This document shows, one piece after another, positions 44,058-55,500 of a stretch of 64,000 nt of DNA (position 1 is the stretch's first letter; each line of letters opens with the position of its first letter). Position numbers and translations under genes: made by a program. The notes beneath the pieces were generated by a model. It saw nothing but the letters and a program-made list of their open reading frames with translations, was not told where the DNA came from and searched no databases. The DNA is from Toxorhynchites rutilus septentrionalis (Eukaryota > Arthropoda > Insecta > Diptera > Culicidae): the NCBI RefSeq assembly GCF_029784135.1, contig NC_073746.1, forward strand, positions 34,701,378 through 34,765,377, read 5' to 3'.

Positions 44058-44820
44058 GTTACAAAGAAAAAAGGTCAGACAAACATAGAAGCCTAAACAG
44101 GAAATCAAGAAAGCTTTATGATGACTTCAATGTTTTCCCGGTTGCTGCATACAAGGGATGAGTTCAGCTGAATTTGCTAGCGAGCTATTGTGAACGTGCT
44201 ATGATTGACACGATCAACGGACAGACATCACTTACCTTGTCCACACAAGTGCTTTATTCCTCACACTTAAGCGTCGTACAGAGACTCACACTGCGATATT
44301 CATTATTACATATACTGGACAGCTAACAAGCAAACTTTTAGTTCTTACTTCCTCGTCAAGTTGCATGCAAGTTAGAGACGACACGCTTGCACACAATCTA
44401 TTGGATGTATAGTTGTGTGCAGCCTCGCCGAGCTTGTGACATATATTATCGGAAGGCGAACTAGGGCTATCTGTAGCAGTCCCACACAATCATGGAAAAC
44501 ACAGGCAGAGTCAATTTAAGAACGCTTGTACGATACAATACAATGGCACTGTAATAGCTTATCGACACTAACACACGAGCACTGTTCAAATTCAAACGAT
44601 GGACCACAAGAGATATCTGGACGGCTAATTTAATGTTGTCAATTTCACTTGAATTTGCGCGGGAATTCACAAATACTCGAAGCTCACAGCTAACTCTGAT
44701 TATTAGAATTCAAAATACCACACCACAGCAGGAAGAAATTCACATGGACAAATAGATTTTATGAACTTTAGACGGAAGCAAAAAGAACCATATCAACCAC
44801 AATAAGACACAGTTGCCAGT
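44058..44820 (-). other. Probable 5' UTR of the CR1-type LINE
   Basis: Non-coding sequence upstream of ORF1, GC-richer than the flanking repeats, with no open frame of note. That it belongs to the LINE is inferred from position only. Confidence 0.4.
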
Positions 44821-44869
44821 TTGTGAACTTAGCCTGAGAGGCAATGAAGGTATGGAAATAAATAATTAT

Positions 44870-45185
44870 TGAATTTAAAGAACCGACCATGTACATTTTG
44901 TTTATTGGTCCAAAAACCTTTTTTTTTTAGATAACACCAGATCCCGACGTTTTATGCATTTTTAAGTCATTTGGCATCGAAAAAAAAATTCAACTTTCCA
45001 AATTTCCCCCTTTGGAAGATTTTTGGGGTTCAATAAATCAAAATTTTGAGCGCTTTGAGGCACCCCTAAATCATGTCCGATTGAGCTGAAACTTTTCACA
45101 AGTCATTTTTTTGGGCCAATAAACAAAATGTACATGGTCGGTTTTTGAAATTAGACATGACCATTTTCGCTGCCACCCTAGTGTC
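44870..45185. repeat. Small foldback (CCGACCATGTACATTTTG arms)
   Basis: AACCGACCATGTACATTTTG (44881) and CAAAATGTACATGGTCGGTT (about 45125) are inverted arms around a 220-bp interior containing GAGCGCTTTGAGGCACCCCT. The end GCTGCCACCCTAG resembles the family terminus. The same family occurs at 8090-8290 and 37900-38430. Confidence 0.7.
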
Positions 45186-45924
45186 CATGGTCCCGAAACC
45201 AAGAAAACTATAAATAAAAACAATAACTACGAAAATAATATCCATTTTTTTCACAGGAACTAAGTCAAAAATTGATTTCTCGAACCATCGATTAACAATA
45301 CTCTAAAACGATCGAACGAACACCTCTCAGAACTTTGGAAAAAGAAAAAAAAACTTTCATCAAAAAATAAAAAATAAAAATCTATCGTGCGGTTCAAGAG
45401 TAAGAAATTTCCAAAAATGAGGATATTCGGTAAAATTGTCAAAAACAACCGCAAAAACGAAAAAAAAACCTTTTGCAATGTGAAAAAATGTCAGATTTCC
45501 AAAAATTATAAAACAGATAAAGTCTCTTTGGTCTCAATGCATCACAACCTCCAAAAAAAAACATGAAATTTTGAATTACAAGTCGGACTCGGTTATCTAG
45601 AGTATTTTGGTTTTGATCTTTTTTTATCAGAAATTTTGAATAATTTGTTAATATACTTCATAAATATGATTATTTGAACAAAATTAAACGTAGCTAGGTA
45701 GAGGAGGGCGCTGGAATAGGGGTTGTTCCATACAAGTAGTTTCGATTATCCGCAGTAGATTTATATGCGTTAAAAATTCCAAATGCAAATGAATACATTG
45801 ACTTAATATTTAAACACACCTTAAATGATAATTTAATGAAACATGGATGTAGCTTCGTTAGGCAGGATCCGTTTAGTTTGTTTAAATTCGGTTATCCACA
45901 GTGTATCATATATAATATGATCGG

Positions 45925-46258
45925 TGTTAAGTCAGACCGGACCATGTGACATTTTTATGATTTCGAGAAAAACGAACTTGAAGTTTGGTGCTATAAGGGG
46001 TTTTCATAGAACATTCGAAACAATTTCGATACGTTATGTGGTCATCTAAATCCCGAAATTCGACTTTTGATAATCTCCCTTGGGTGATTTTACGGTTTTC
46101 AAAAAACTGAAACTTTGAGGGCTGTGTGACACTAGTAACTAAAGTCCGATTGAGATGAATTTTTGCATAGCGTATTTTTTCGCGAGAGTTAACATTTTTA
46201 AGGAAGTCCCTTTCGAAAATTCGAACGCCACTTTTCGCATACATTCATTGGCACTCTA
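45925..46258. repeat. GGCACCCTAA-family fragment, diverged
   Basis: Contains CCCTTGGGTGATTTTACGGTTTTCAAAAAACT and TGACACTAGTAACTAAAGTCCGATTGAGATGA, ending CATTCATTGGCACTCTAATG. This parallels the right arm of the 60375-61112 foldback. No gene. Confidence 0.55.
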
Positions 46259-46313
46259 ATGTGCATAATATGCAACAAAGCAAAACAAATTACCATTTTT
46301 CTCTAAAATAGTT

Positions 46314-46765
46314 TTACGTAATCTCGCAGCAGGAATTGTCTTTCCATTGCCAATCCGTTTTCCTCAGCTCAAGTAATAACTTTTTCGATTCCACATGAGG
46401 CTGTTCCATTTGAATCCCAATTTTCGGACTCTGCAAACAAATGTTGACTATGCCATCGTCGATCAGGGCCTCAAACTCCACATCCTCATCGTGCATGGTA
46501 TTGTCCTGGTCAATCAATTTCTTCAGAACCGAAAGTATGCAACCTTCTGCAACCGACAACGGGATATCTGCTTTTTCCATGTCTTGACAATGGAATCAGC
46601 CGGAACCTCGTTTCAAGCCTCGGCTACGCAAAACATACCATCCCTAATGTTGATACGCTTAACAATGTCATCGAACTCTCCTTGGTATCCAGGAAGCTCA
46701 CGCATAAGCTTTTACATGTAGTTGAACTTGACCATTTGGATAATACTTTGGTCAATGAGCTGTAA
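46314..46765 (-). pseudogene. pogo/Tigger (jerky-like) transposase C-terminal fragment
   Basis: The minus strand reads DQSIIQMVKFNYM, then a stop, KLMRELPGYQGEFDD, INIRDGMFCVAEA, a stop, and NEVPADSIVKTWKK. This is the C-terminal block of pogo/Tigger/jerky transposases (Q.II...K..YR..L, I...DA...VA.AW..V...TI...W). After a frame change an 88-codon open frame (46580-46314) runs to the end. It is a dead fragment without TIRs. Confidence 0.68.
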
Positions 46766-47221
46766 GAAGGTGATGATTTTTTTTTTCGATTTTCAAAACA
46801 CCACCCCTCCTCCCGGGCGCTTATCGTTTTCTGGCTACGACACTACAATATACAAATAAATCAGTGCAAATCATGGTTATTTTACGTTTACCGGAAGTTT
46901 TTTTTTTTTGAAAATTTCGTATGATTCAATTATTTGGAGTGAAATAAAAATCTACATTCCCGAGAATCGATTCCGACCTGCATCAACTAAAAAGAATATA
47001 TCTGAGGTGTATGTGAAAATTCAAATCAGTTTACACCAAAGTGTTCAATGTAGCTTTACCAGTTTTCCGACATAAACGAAAACTGATTTTATAGTGGTAA
47101 TTTGTTTTAATAGTTATTAATTACACTTGATATTTATTCAAAGTTATGACTATTAATTGATGGGAAAATTATGTTAAGTTTATTCATTTAATCAACCGCC
47201 AAGTTTTTGGATTGGTGAGTA

Positions 47222-47530
47222 CGAGGTCTGTTCAAAAAGTATCCCGACTATCGACTTTACGCAGGTTACGTATATTCGATTCTAGATTTTTTTTGTGCCA
47301 TGATGTTGGTACTCATGTCTCTCATGTCTCTCTCTTTTGACAACTGCTTTTCGTACACGTGTTTTGGTTCGTCTTCGATTATTAATTTTTTCAATTTTTT
47401 TTTTGGCAATACATTGACCGATTGACCATAAACGTCCAGAATTGGCCAACAGAAAAGGCGTTGTGTTTCACCAGGACAAAGCAAGGCCACACATTCCGAG
47501 AGCTTGAATGGTCGTGTTGTAAAAACACCA
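47222..47530 (+). pseudogene. mariner relic, internally deleted
   Basis: Begins CGAGGTCTGTTCAAAAAGTATCC, a typical mariner terminus. It jumps to GVVFHQDKARPHIPRA (about 47457-47505), the second-Asp block of the transposase (HQDNARPH). Everything between is missing or unrecognisable. Confidence 0.65.
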
Positions 47531-48718
47531 TTTTTGTTTTAATTTTTTTTCAATTCAGTCATTCCTTCAGAATTCATGATATCATCGTTAATTGTTTTGA
47601 AATCTGAAATTTAGACGTTCATTTTCCGTGCAAAATGCTCTTAATTTCCCATTCTTTTTTCATCATCGTTTAGTAACTTTGCAAAACTAATTTACCAATT
47701 AATCTATTTTTTATGAAATAACTGTTCTACAATATTTTGTCTATCCAAGATGGAATATTCAAACTCAATAATGGAACAATGGTGTTTTTTATTAAATAGA
47801 TATTTTTTTACACTGAGCCGGGATAAATGTTGCGATACATATCTCCAATTGGCTGTGATGGTTTTTTTCTGATTTTACTGTTCTAGTTCAACTGTAAATT
47901 ATACCAACACTCTTAGCACCCATTCGAAACAACCGTGTGAGGATGAGGCAAGATTAATCGCCCCGGTCTTTCATCTCTCCAATCCACCCCCTCCGTCAAC
48001 ACAATTCACTTCTGTCCATGACAGCCATTGAATGACCATCGCGTCGTCGCAAGGTTTCAGATTAATATTTTTACGAGCCCCAGCTACAAAAGGTGATTAT
48101 GGTCCATGGAAAATAATATCCCCTCCGAAAAATGAAGGCACAAAATAAATTTACATTATATCGAGTTGCGTCGATTTATCATTTCCCGGTTCCCTTGGAG
48201 AGTATGTGCGCGTTTCTGTGAAAATCGAGAAGAGAGAGAGAGGGGGAGTGGAATAAAAAAAGATAAAATGGCAAAGGCCTTCATTTCTATAATCCACCCA
48301 TAATCTGATATGGTAATTGGAAACCTCTGCATTATCAGATTCCATTTTGTTTCCTTTTATACTTTTTTTTTCAGACTGATGGATCGGAGGGACAATTTGG
48401 AATCATTTGTCGAGATAGGATTTTTTTTTCTCTGCTTTTGATAAATATCTGATTGATGAGATTTGAAACTGCTCTTCGTTGCCGGCTCTCCAATCGACAG
48501 GTCAAGATTTGTTTATTCAACCAATGTTGGGAAATTTGGTTGGGTATTATATTAATGAAACGGCGGGAATTTTTTGCAGGGGGGACCAATAAGATATACA
48601 TTTCAAATAGCCCCGAACAATATAAAATATGAATCCCCAGATTATCGATCAACACATGTCGGCCTTTTCATTTTTTTTTCCTGCATCTGCACGATGTGCA
48701 CAAGTTTCCGGATTCGAC
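47531..48718. other. AT-rich sequence, no gene recognised
   Basis: Contains a short GA-rich run (48226-48243) and poly-T stretches. No repeated family or coding motif was seen. This is the target region of the gypsy element; it resumes at 59273. Confidence 0.4.
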
Positions 48719-48814
48719 ATCATGTAACAGTTGCCACAACTGTTTTCATCATGTGATATTTTTGGATTATTTATTTACTTATTTATTATTGGTGTGCATA
48801 TTTATTGAGTATTG

Positions 48815-48815
48815 T

Positions 48816-48862
<47 letters not shown>

Positions 48863-48900
48863 TTCATTTATTTATATACTTATTTATTTATTTATTGGTT
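48815..48900. repeat. (TTTA)n microsatellite within the 5' LTR
   Basis: About 20 TTTA units, with one CATT interruption at 48865. The 3' LTR copy has one more unit (c interruption at 57796), a length change since insertion. Confidence 0.95.
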
Positions 48901-49280
48901 AGGATAGTTAGTAATTATTCAAATATAAAAATTTAAATTCAAAAACTCACACTGAAACATTTGGAGTGTACCTGTACTAAGTCACAACCGAAAGTAAACT
49001 AAAAGATACTCCAGAAAGTATACTTAAGTGCTTAGATTTCCCATCCCACCTCCCTGGAGCTGGGCGAAAGCTCAATCGCCAAAGTTGTTCGGCCAATGAG
49101 TGTCTGTTCGCGCAGCGCTTACTTTCGTGGCCTTGAGTTTGGGGAGGGAAATGAGAAGGCTGTATCTAAGGACGGTTAGTTGAAGCAAGATGCACACAAG
49201 GGGATGCTTTGGGGAAATTGTCTTCGGCTGAGCTTGAGCTCTGAATCGAGAGATACCCTGCGGTTTATCTGAGGACTACA

Positions 49281-49461
49281 ATGTTCTTCGACCATTTTGC
49301 CAAGAACTGTCCGACATCGCGGAACCATTGTGTGTTTTGTTCGCGATCGCTAATTGTAAGTTTTTTTTTATATAACGTGAAGTCTTTGTGGTGATAAAGT
49401 TGAATTGTTTCAGTGCCATCATTTGTCCCTAGTTAGCAAACAAACGCTCAATAAAATTTAA
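49281..49461 (+). CDS. Possible two-exon 40-aa zinc-knuckle-like ORF in the 5' LTR
   Basis: ATG 49281 encodes MFFDHFAKNCPTSRNHCVFC then SRSLI up to a good splice donor (ATT/GTAAGT, 49356). A 58-nt intron ends TTGTTTCAG (49413). Exon 2 continues in frame CHHLSLVSKQTLNKI and stops at 49461. The spliced peptide has a Cys/His pattern (H..K.CP...C..C....CHH) resembling the second zinc knuckle of BEL/Pao-type gag. AATAAA overlaps its end (49450) and 15 A's follow at 49467. The twin is in the 3' LTR (58212-58391). Its presence in both LTRs follows from LTR duplication and does not show selection. It could be a captured relic or chance. Confidence 0.35.
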
Positions 49462-49515
49462 CGAGCAAAAAAAAAAAAAAACGACTACAACAGGTATATA
49501 TATTGTATAATTTAG

Positions 49516-49752
49516 GGACATTTTTCTAACTGTGAACAATTTGCTAAAATAGGGAAATTCCTCTTGGCTAAACCCGACGAACCAAAACGCGTCGGAGAAA
49601 AGGCTGCGCCGTTACCATCGCGCCTTCAACAGACCCGCTGGAAGCTATCAACCGGTGGAGAATCTGCCGCAAAGAAGCAGAAGGAGTCGGTGAGGAAATT
49701 TGTGTCCTCACCGCACTCCCCAGGTACCCTGTTTGTCCATGTGCACATGTGA
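49516..49752 (+). other. Second open frame in the 5' LTR, no ATG
   Basis: An open frame of about 78 codons from 49516 without ATG. It is hydrophilic and basic (AKPDEPKRVGEKAAPLPSRL, RWKLSTGGESAAKKQKESVR), ending LFVHVHM. It is GC-richer than its surroundings and shared with the 3' LTR (58493-58681), with one synonymous-looking T/C difference. It may be a 3' exon of something captured, or chance. No domain was recognised. Confidence 0.35.
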
Positions 49753-50341
49753 TGTCCCTTAGATTTAAGCGAATGTACAAATAAATGTAGAAATATGTAA
49801 AACCATAGTCTACCCCAAAAGCAGAAAGTTGTCTAGTGTTGTCTAGGAGTAAAAGTCGCTATAATACATGTCCTGTGAACATTCAATTTATTTTTATTAA
49901 GGTTTCACGTTATCCGTGTTTCGTAGTTGATGTCTGGAGTTGTTTGTGGTCCTCCTTTGTTTCCCAGATGGCCGTGCCAGTCTGGTAATTTGTTAGAGTA
50001 ACGTTGCCTGTGATGAGAAAAACCTGTTGTGGTATTCTGTGCTTTTAGGGTGATTCTTGGTCGTTTGATGGTTCTCTCGGAGTACCCTACGGGTGTCTTC
50101 TAGAAGTCTTCGCTGGTTGGAATTGGTACAGCTCGATCGTCCCCCGATCCTGATAAAAGGATACGATTTAGGCCTGCCTGTCAGGCCTCTAGCTGGGCAA
50201 CTAACGCGGCGATTGGTCCTCGAAAGAGGTGGCGCTTAAGCCAATCGCTTAAGAGAGGTCGGGTGGGAAAGCTGAGCTGTTAGCCTTCTTCGAGCTGGCC
50301 GTAGGTTCCGGGTTGTCTTTTAAAACCCGGTCCGCTACATT

Positions 50342-50353
50342 TGGCGCCCAACG
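50342..50353 (+). promoter_or_regulatory. Primer-binding site (tRNA-Lys type)
   Basis: TGGCGCCCAACG lies two bases after the 5' LTR. It equals the reverse complement of the 3' end of eukaryotic tRNA-Lys(CUU) (…CGTTGGGCGCCA) as I remember it. The tRNA would prime minus-strand DNA synthesis. Confidence 0.75.
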
Positions 50354-50743
50354 ACAAGTACGAACCTGGAAAAAAATAAATTCAAATTTAGTATTTTTTC
50401 GTTGTGACTTAGGTTTTTTTGAGGAGAGAATTTTTCTTTTTCGTGATATTTCTAGTGATATTTATACATTTTTTTGGGTTAATTTTGGTAATATAGTTGT
50501 ACATAGAATTATTATAGTCTCCGGAGTGTTGGAATATTTTTGAAGTATTTTCTGAAAGTATTTGTGCTGTATTTGTTCTAGAGTTGCATGTGCAAAATAT
50601 TGTGCTGAATTATTTTTATTTTTTCATATTTACAAATTATATATTCCCTATTTATTTATAAATTATATTTACAATTATTTGTTATTTATTACTATTTATA
50701 CTATATTGTTGTTGCTTATTGTGTGTTATTTAAATATTAAAAT
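50354..50743 (+). other. gag leader (5' UTR)
   Basis: 390 bp between the primer-binding site and the gag ATG, very AT-rich with T-runs. It presumably holds the RNA packaging signal; nothing specific was recognised. Confidence 0.6.
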
Positions 50744-52552
50744 ATGTCTTCTAAATTTCCGTATGCGTCACATTTACTTGACGATGAAGTAAATTACGAA
50801 TTAAAATTAAGAAATTATGGTGACGAATTGGATAAAGAATTGCATGATAAACAAAGATTACTGAGGAGACTTTTCCATAAAGATGCAAAAGAAAATCGAC
50901 AATATCGTTCTCCTTATACGATAGAGCAGGAATTCGATTTAATTACAGCGCGTGTCGAAAGCATTAGGAATGCATTAGATAAAGCTCCGGATGCACGATT
51001 CGTTTCGCGCCTCAAGCATTATTACTTGAGGGCAGAACGTAGCAATGCTCCGGATGAAGGATCAAATAGTATGAAGGAATCATTATGTAAGAATATCAAA
51101 GATATTTTATTAGTACAAAATCTTAAAGAGACACATTTCACAGCCGAGGATCCAGAACAAATCGGATCGCCTGAAAGAGATGATAGAGAAGTAACAGTTG
51201 TGAGTCCCAAAATAATAAATACAAACATCGAAGAAAATGTATCCGCGAAAACATATGACAGCTTAGGAGCAATTCCGAAAAGCAATCCATTGGGAAAATT
51301 ATTGGAAAAAACTGATAGTGTGACTAGGGAAGAAGGTGACGTTGGTCCCTCGAACGAAGATTTGAAGTTGAAGGTACAGAATTTAGAAACTCAAATGCAA
51401 CAACTGATAGGGATGGTGCAACAGTTGACCACTAGCATGGTAGGCGAAACGAAAAGAGAAATGCCGCGAGGAAAAACTGAAGTAAACTGTTTGGAACAAA
51501 TTCGTTCTTCAAATGCTGGACCGATACTAAAACCTGTTGGGATCACTAATTCAAATCAGCATAGGATAGAGCTCAATCAACAATTTCGTCCATTCATTCC
51601 GAATGGGCAGCAACATGATTTGAGAAGTGATGAAGAAGAGGTTAGTAGGGAAATGCCACCTAGACCAATGCAACACGGTTACAGGGAAGATCGAAATAAT
51701 TACGACAGAAGAATTGAAAAATGGAATCTTTCGTTTTCGGGAGATACACGTTCGACAACACTGGAAGACTTCATTTATAAAGCTAAAGTTCTCGCCAGCA
51801 TGAATGGGATTTCAAGGGATAATCTTTTCAGCCATATCCACTTGTTGTTACGTGGTGAAGCATCTAATTGGTTCTTCACTTATTACGAAGCATTTTGGAA
51901 CTGGGATATTTTCGAAACGAATATTCGGTACAGGTTTGGAAATCCCAATCAGGATCAGGGAAATAGGCAGAAAATCTACGATAGGAAACAGCAAAAAGGT
52001 GAAACGTTTATCGCATTCGTTACGGATATCGAACGACTGAACAAACTTTTGACGAAACCCATGTCACCAAGAAGGAAATTCGAAGTGATCTGGGAAAACA
52101 TGCGTCAACATTACCGGTCGAAATTGGCATGTTTCGCTGTAAATACGTTAGAAGAACTAATGCAATACAATTACCGAATCGATGCCAGTGATCCATCATT
52201 ACATCCCATAGGAACAAGGCATGCGATTCACCATATTGAAGCAGAATCAGGTGATGAGGGGTCTATTGAAGAAGAATTGAATGTTCTAACGAGTAGGCAG
52301 CGAAGAAACCTAATAACAAACCAAGAAGGGCCACCACAGCAAGAACAGAAGAATAGTCAAGTTGAAATGATCAGATTTCCGCTATGTTGGAATTGTAGAG
52401 GTCAAGGGCATTTTTGGAGACAGTGTAGGGAAGCGAAGGTGATTTTTTGTTACATCTGCGGAAACCAAGGGAAAACAACAATGAATTGCAATGCTCATCC
52501 AAGAAGGCCTACGACTGAACGGCATTCTACATTTCCGACCTCGGGAAACTGA
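50744..52552 (+). CDS. gag: Gag polyprotein
   Basis: 602 codons from ATG 50744, the first in-frame ATG, in an AAAATATGTC context. It forms the virus-like particle. Residues 1-300 are charged and largely helical, with a coiled-coil-like stretch LKLKVQNLETQMQQLIGMVQQL (about 205-226). A retrotransposon-gag capsid domain spans about 323-470 (KWNLSFSGDTRSTTLEDFI, LLRGEASNWFFTYYE, FRFG-like YRFGNPNQDQ, KQQKGETFIAFVTDIERL). The nucleocapsid has CWNCRGQGHFWRQC (about 548-561), a proper CCHC knuckle. A second knuckle, CYICGNQGKTTMNC (about 567-580), has Lys where His is expected. It stops at 52550-52552 directly after a slippery heptamer, so pol is made by frameshifting. Fully open, with no lesion. 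Confidence 0.95.
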   Translation: MSSKFPYASHLLDDEVNYELKLRNYGDELDKELHDKQRLLRRLFHKDAKENRQYRSPYTIEQEFDLITARVESIRNALDKAPDARFVSRLKHYYLRAERSNAPDEGSNSMKESLCKNIKDILLVQNLKETHFTAEDPEQIGSPERDDREVTVVSPKIINTNIEENVSAKTYDSLGAIPKSNPLGKLLEKTDSVTREEGDVGPSNEDLKLKVQNLETQMQQLIGMVQQLTTSMVGETKREMPRGKTEVNCLEQIRSSNAGPILKPVGITNSNQHRIELNQQFRPFIPNGQQHDLRSDEEEVSREMPPRPMQHGYREDRNNYDRRIEKWNLSFSGDTRSTTLEDFIYKAKVLASMNGISRDNLFSHIHLLLRGEASNWFFTYYEAFWNWDIFETNIRYRFGNPNQDQGNRQKIYDRKQQKGETFIAFVTDIERLNKLLTKPMSPRRKFEVIWENMRQHYRSKLACFAVNTLEELMQYNYRIDASDPSLHPIGTRHAIHHIEAESGDEGSIEEELNVLTSRQRRNLITNQEGPPQQEQKNSQVEMIRFPLCWNCRGQGHFWRQCREAKVIFCYICGNQGKTTMNCNAHPRRPTTERHSTFPTSGN

Positions 52553-55500
52553 AATCGGGATGCAGAAATGGGAAGTCTAGCAGCCCTGTTATGAAAAAGA
52601 TTCCCAGAAAATCAGAATTTTTTTTTAATCCTTTTAGAACCATACACGAGATTCACATTCAACCAAGCCAGTGTTCTCATGTTAAAATTAAAATTTTTGA
52701 AACGGAAATAGAAGCATTATTGGATTCTGGTGCGAGCATAAGCGTCACAAATTCCAAAAATTTAATCGAGCAATATGGTCTCAAAGTTTTACCGTCTCCG
52801 ATTCGCATTTGCACGGCTGATGAAACGCAATATTCATGCGAAGGCTACGCGAACATTCCTGTTACTTTCCGGGGAGTAACCAAAATAATCCCAATAGCAA
52901 TAGTTCCAGAAATTAGTCGCAATTTAATCTTGGGCATAAATTTCTGGAAAGCGTTTAGAATAGAACCAATGATACGAGGAGTCGATGGTATAGAGGAAAT
53001 AAACCAAATAGGAATTTATACGAAATCAACTATTGAGTCTCACCATTTTTACGTCCATCCCATTGAGACTATACCTGTAACTCTAAAACAAGAACCAGAC
53101 GAAACACTCGATATTCCTGGTTTAGATCTCCCTGAAGCTTCAGAGGTAAGCCCTGAGTCATTAGAAACTGAGCACGATTTAACGATAGAAGAGAAAAATG
53201 CATTAACCGAAGTCATTAAACAATTCCCGTGTACATCAAAGAACCATTTAGGACGCACGTCGTTGATCGAGCACGAGATCGTTCTTCAAGAGGGTGCATT
53301 GCCGAGACGACAAGCACTGTATCGATGTTCTCCAAAAATACAAGCAGAGATGAATGAAGAAATTGAACGGTATAAACAACTAGACGCTATCGAAGAATGC
53401 GCAAGCGAATGGGCCAATCCCCTTGTTCCGGTTCGGAAATCGAACGGCAAACTAAGGGTATGCTTGGACTCGAGGCGCATCAACGCAGTAACTAAAAAAG
53501 ACTCATACCCAATGCGGGACATGAGAGGTATTTTTCATAGACTAGGTAGCGCTAGATTTTTCTCCGTGATAGATTTGAAGGATGCGTACTTTCAAATTCC
53601 TCTTAAAGAGGAGTGCCGAGACTACACAGCTTTTAGAACATCGAAGGGTCTGTACAGATTTAAAGTGTGTCCCTTTGGCCTGACGAATGCCCCTTTTACA
53701 ATGTGTCGACTTATGGACAAGGTCATTGGGTTTGACCTTGAGCCACAGGTATTTGTATACCTCGACGACATTGTGATAGCGACAATGACTTTAGAAGAGC
53801 ATCTTAAACTACTGGGAATAGTTGCCAGAAAACTAACCAAGGCAAATTTAACCATTTCACTGGATAAATCGCGGTTTTGTAGAAAGCAGGTTAACTACCT
53901 GGGCTACCTACTGACAAGTGAGGGTGTTGCCATTGACAACACAAGAATAGAGCCAATATTAAATTATCACAGACCGAAAAATGTGAAGGACATACGACGA
54001 CTTCTTGGTCTCGCGGGTTTCTACCAGCGATTTATTCGCGATTATAGCGAGATCGTGTCTCCAATTTCTGATCTGCTCAAAAAGGGACCAAAGAAAATCG
54101 TTTGGACAGAAGCAGCAGAACGAGGATTCCAAAAGCTAAAGACTGCTCTAATCTCTGCCCCAATTCTAGCCAATCCGGATTTTAGTCTGCCGTTTGTGAT
54201 CGAGTCAGACGCATCCGATAACGCTGTTGGAGCAGCGCTCATTCAACATATTGAGGGCGAAGCTCGAATTATTGGCTATTTCAGCAAAAAACTGAATAGC
54301 ACACAAAGGAAATATGCTAGCGTAGAAAAGGAGTGTTTGGGTGTGTTACTCGCGATTGAGCACTTCAGACATTTCGTCGAAGGTACAAAGTTCAAGGTTA
54401 TCACAGATGCGAGAAGCTTATTATGGCTCTTTACCATTGGAGTCGAGTCCGGAAATTCGAAACTAATGAGATGGGCTCTAAAGATACAAGCATATGATAT
54501 CGAGCTGGAGTACAGAAAAGGGAAACAAAACATTACGGCTGACTGCTTGTCACGTTCATTAGAAACAATTTCCACAATCCAAATTGATCCAGATTATCAG
54601 GATCTCATAAAGAAAATTTCTAGTGATCCTCAAAAATTTTCCGACTTTCGCGTGGTTGATAACCAAATCTACAAACTTGTAAAACATAGGAGTAAACTAG
54701 AAGATCACAGGTTTCAATGGAAGCAATATCCACCCAAACCTCAAAGGACCGAAATTATGAAAGAAATTCACGAAAGAGCGCATTTAGGTTTCGAGAAAAC
54801 CCTAAATGCAATTAAGGGAAAATATTACTGGCCATCAATGAACTCGGAAATAAAAAAATATTGTAAGCAATGTCTAACTTGTCAAACTAGCAAAGCGACC
54901 AATGTCAATACAACAACTCCTCTAGTAACGCAGAAAAAAATAGCTGACCATCCATGGCAGTTTCTAACGATGGATTATGTTGGGCCCCTACCCGCTTCGG
55001 GGAAGGGTAAAAACACCTGTTTACTGGTTGTCACGGATGTGTTCAGCAAATTCGTGTTAATCCAGCCATTCAGGCAAGCAACAGCAGAGTCTCTTGTTCC
55101 ATTCGTGGAAAACATGATTTTTCTGTTATTTGGGGTTCCGGAAGTGATCCTGACCGACAATGGGACTCAATTTACGTCAAAATTGTTTGAAGATCTTTTG
55201 AACCGATACCATGTTACGCACTGGAAAACTCCTAGTTACCACCCCCAAATAAATGACTCTGAAAGGGTGAATAGAGTGATGACTACAGCAATAAGAGCCA
55301 CAATCAAAAACAGGCATAAAGATTGGGCTAATAACATCCAAACAATTGCGAGTGCCATGAGAAATTCAGTCCATGAGGCGACCCAATATTCACCATATTT
55401 TGTGATGTTCGGAAGGAATATGATCTCCGACGGAAGAGAGTATCGTCATATGAGAGACAATTCCTCCGAAACTCACGGTTTAGGTGTTCTAGAAAGAAAT

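Larger units (their letters stand above)
38700..44820 (-). mobile_element. CR1-type LINE, minus strand, interrupted by copy C
   Basis: On the minus strand from the right: a possible 5' UTR (44820-44058), ORF1 with a PHD-type zinc finger (44057-43951 and 42598-41691), ORF2 with an EEP endonuclease and RT (about 41552-38715), and a short 3' region to about 38700. ORF1 is split at an A tract by the element at 42599-43950. ORF2 has at least two frameshifts. The PHD-plus-coiled-coil ORF1 and the RT wording (LFLDLKKAFDTIDHNVLLKKL) point to the CR1/L2 group; the exact clade was not assigned. Confidence 0.85.
48723..50339 (+). repeat. 5' LTR of the gypsy element
   Basis: 1617 bp, TG...CA, long for an insect gypsy element. 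It contains a (TTTA)n run, a short gene-like stretch with splice signals, AATAAA with a 15-A run, a second 60-codon frame, GATAAAAGGATAC (about 50153) and a terminal hairpin CCGGGTTGTCTTTTAAAACCCGG. U3/R/U5 limits cannot be set without transcript data; AATAAA at 49450 is one candidate poly(A) signal. Confidence 0.95.

Noticed and set aside
48815..48900. TTTA run as an origin or matrix-attachment signal
   Set aside because: A simple tetranucleotide microsatellite that changed length between the LTRs; no further evidence.
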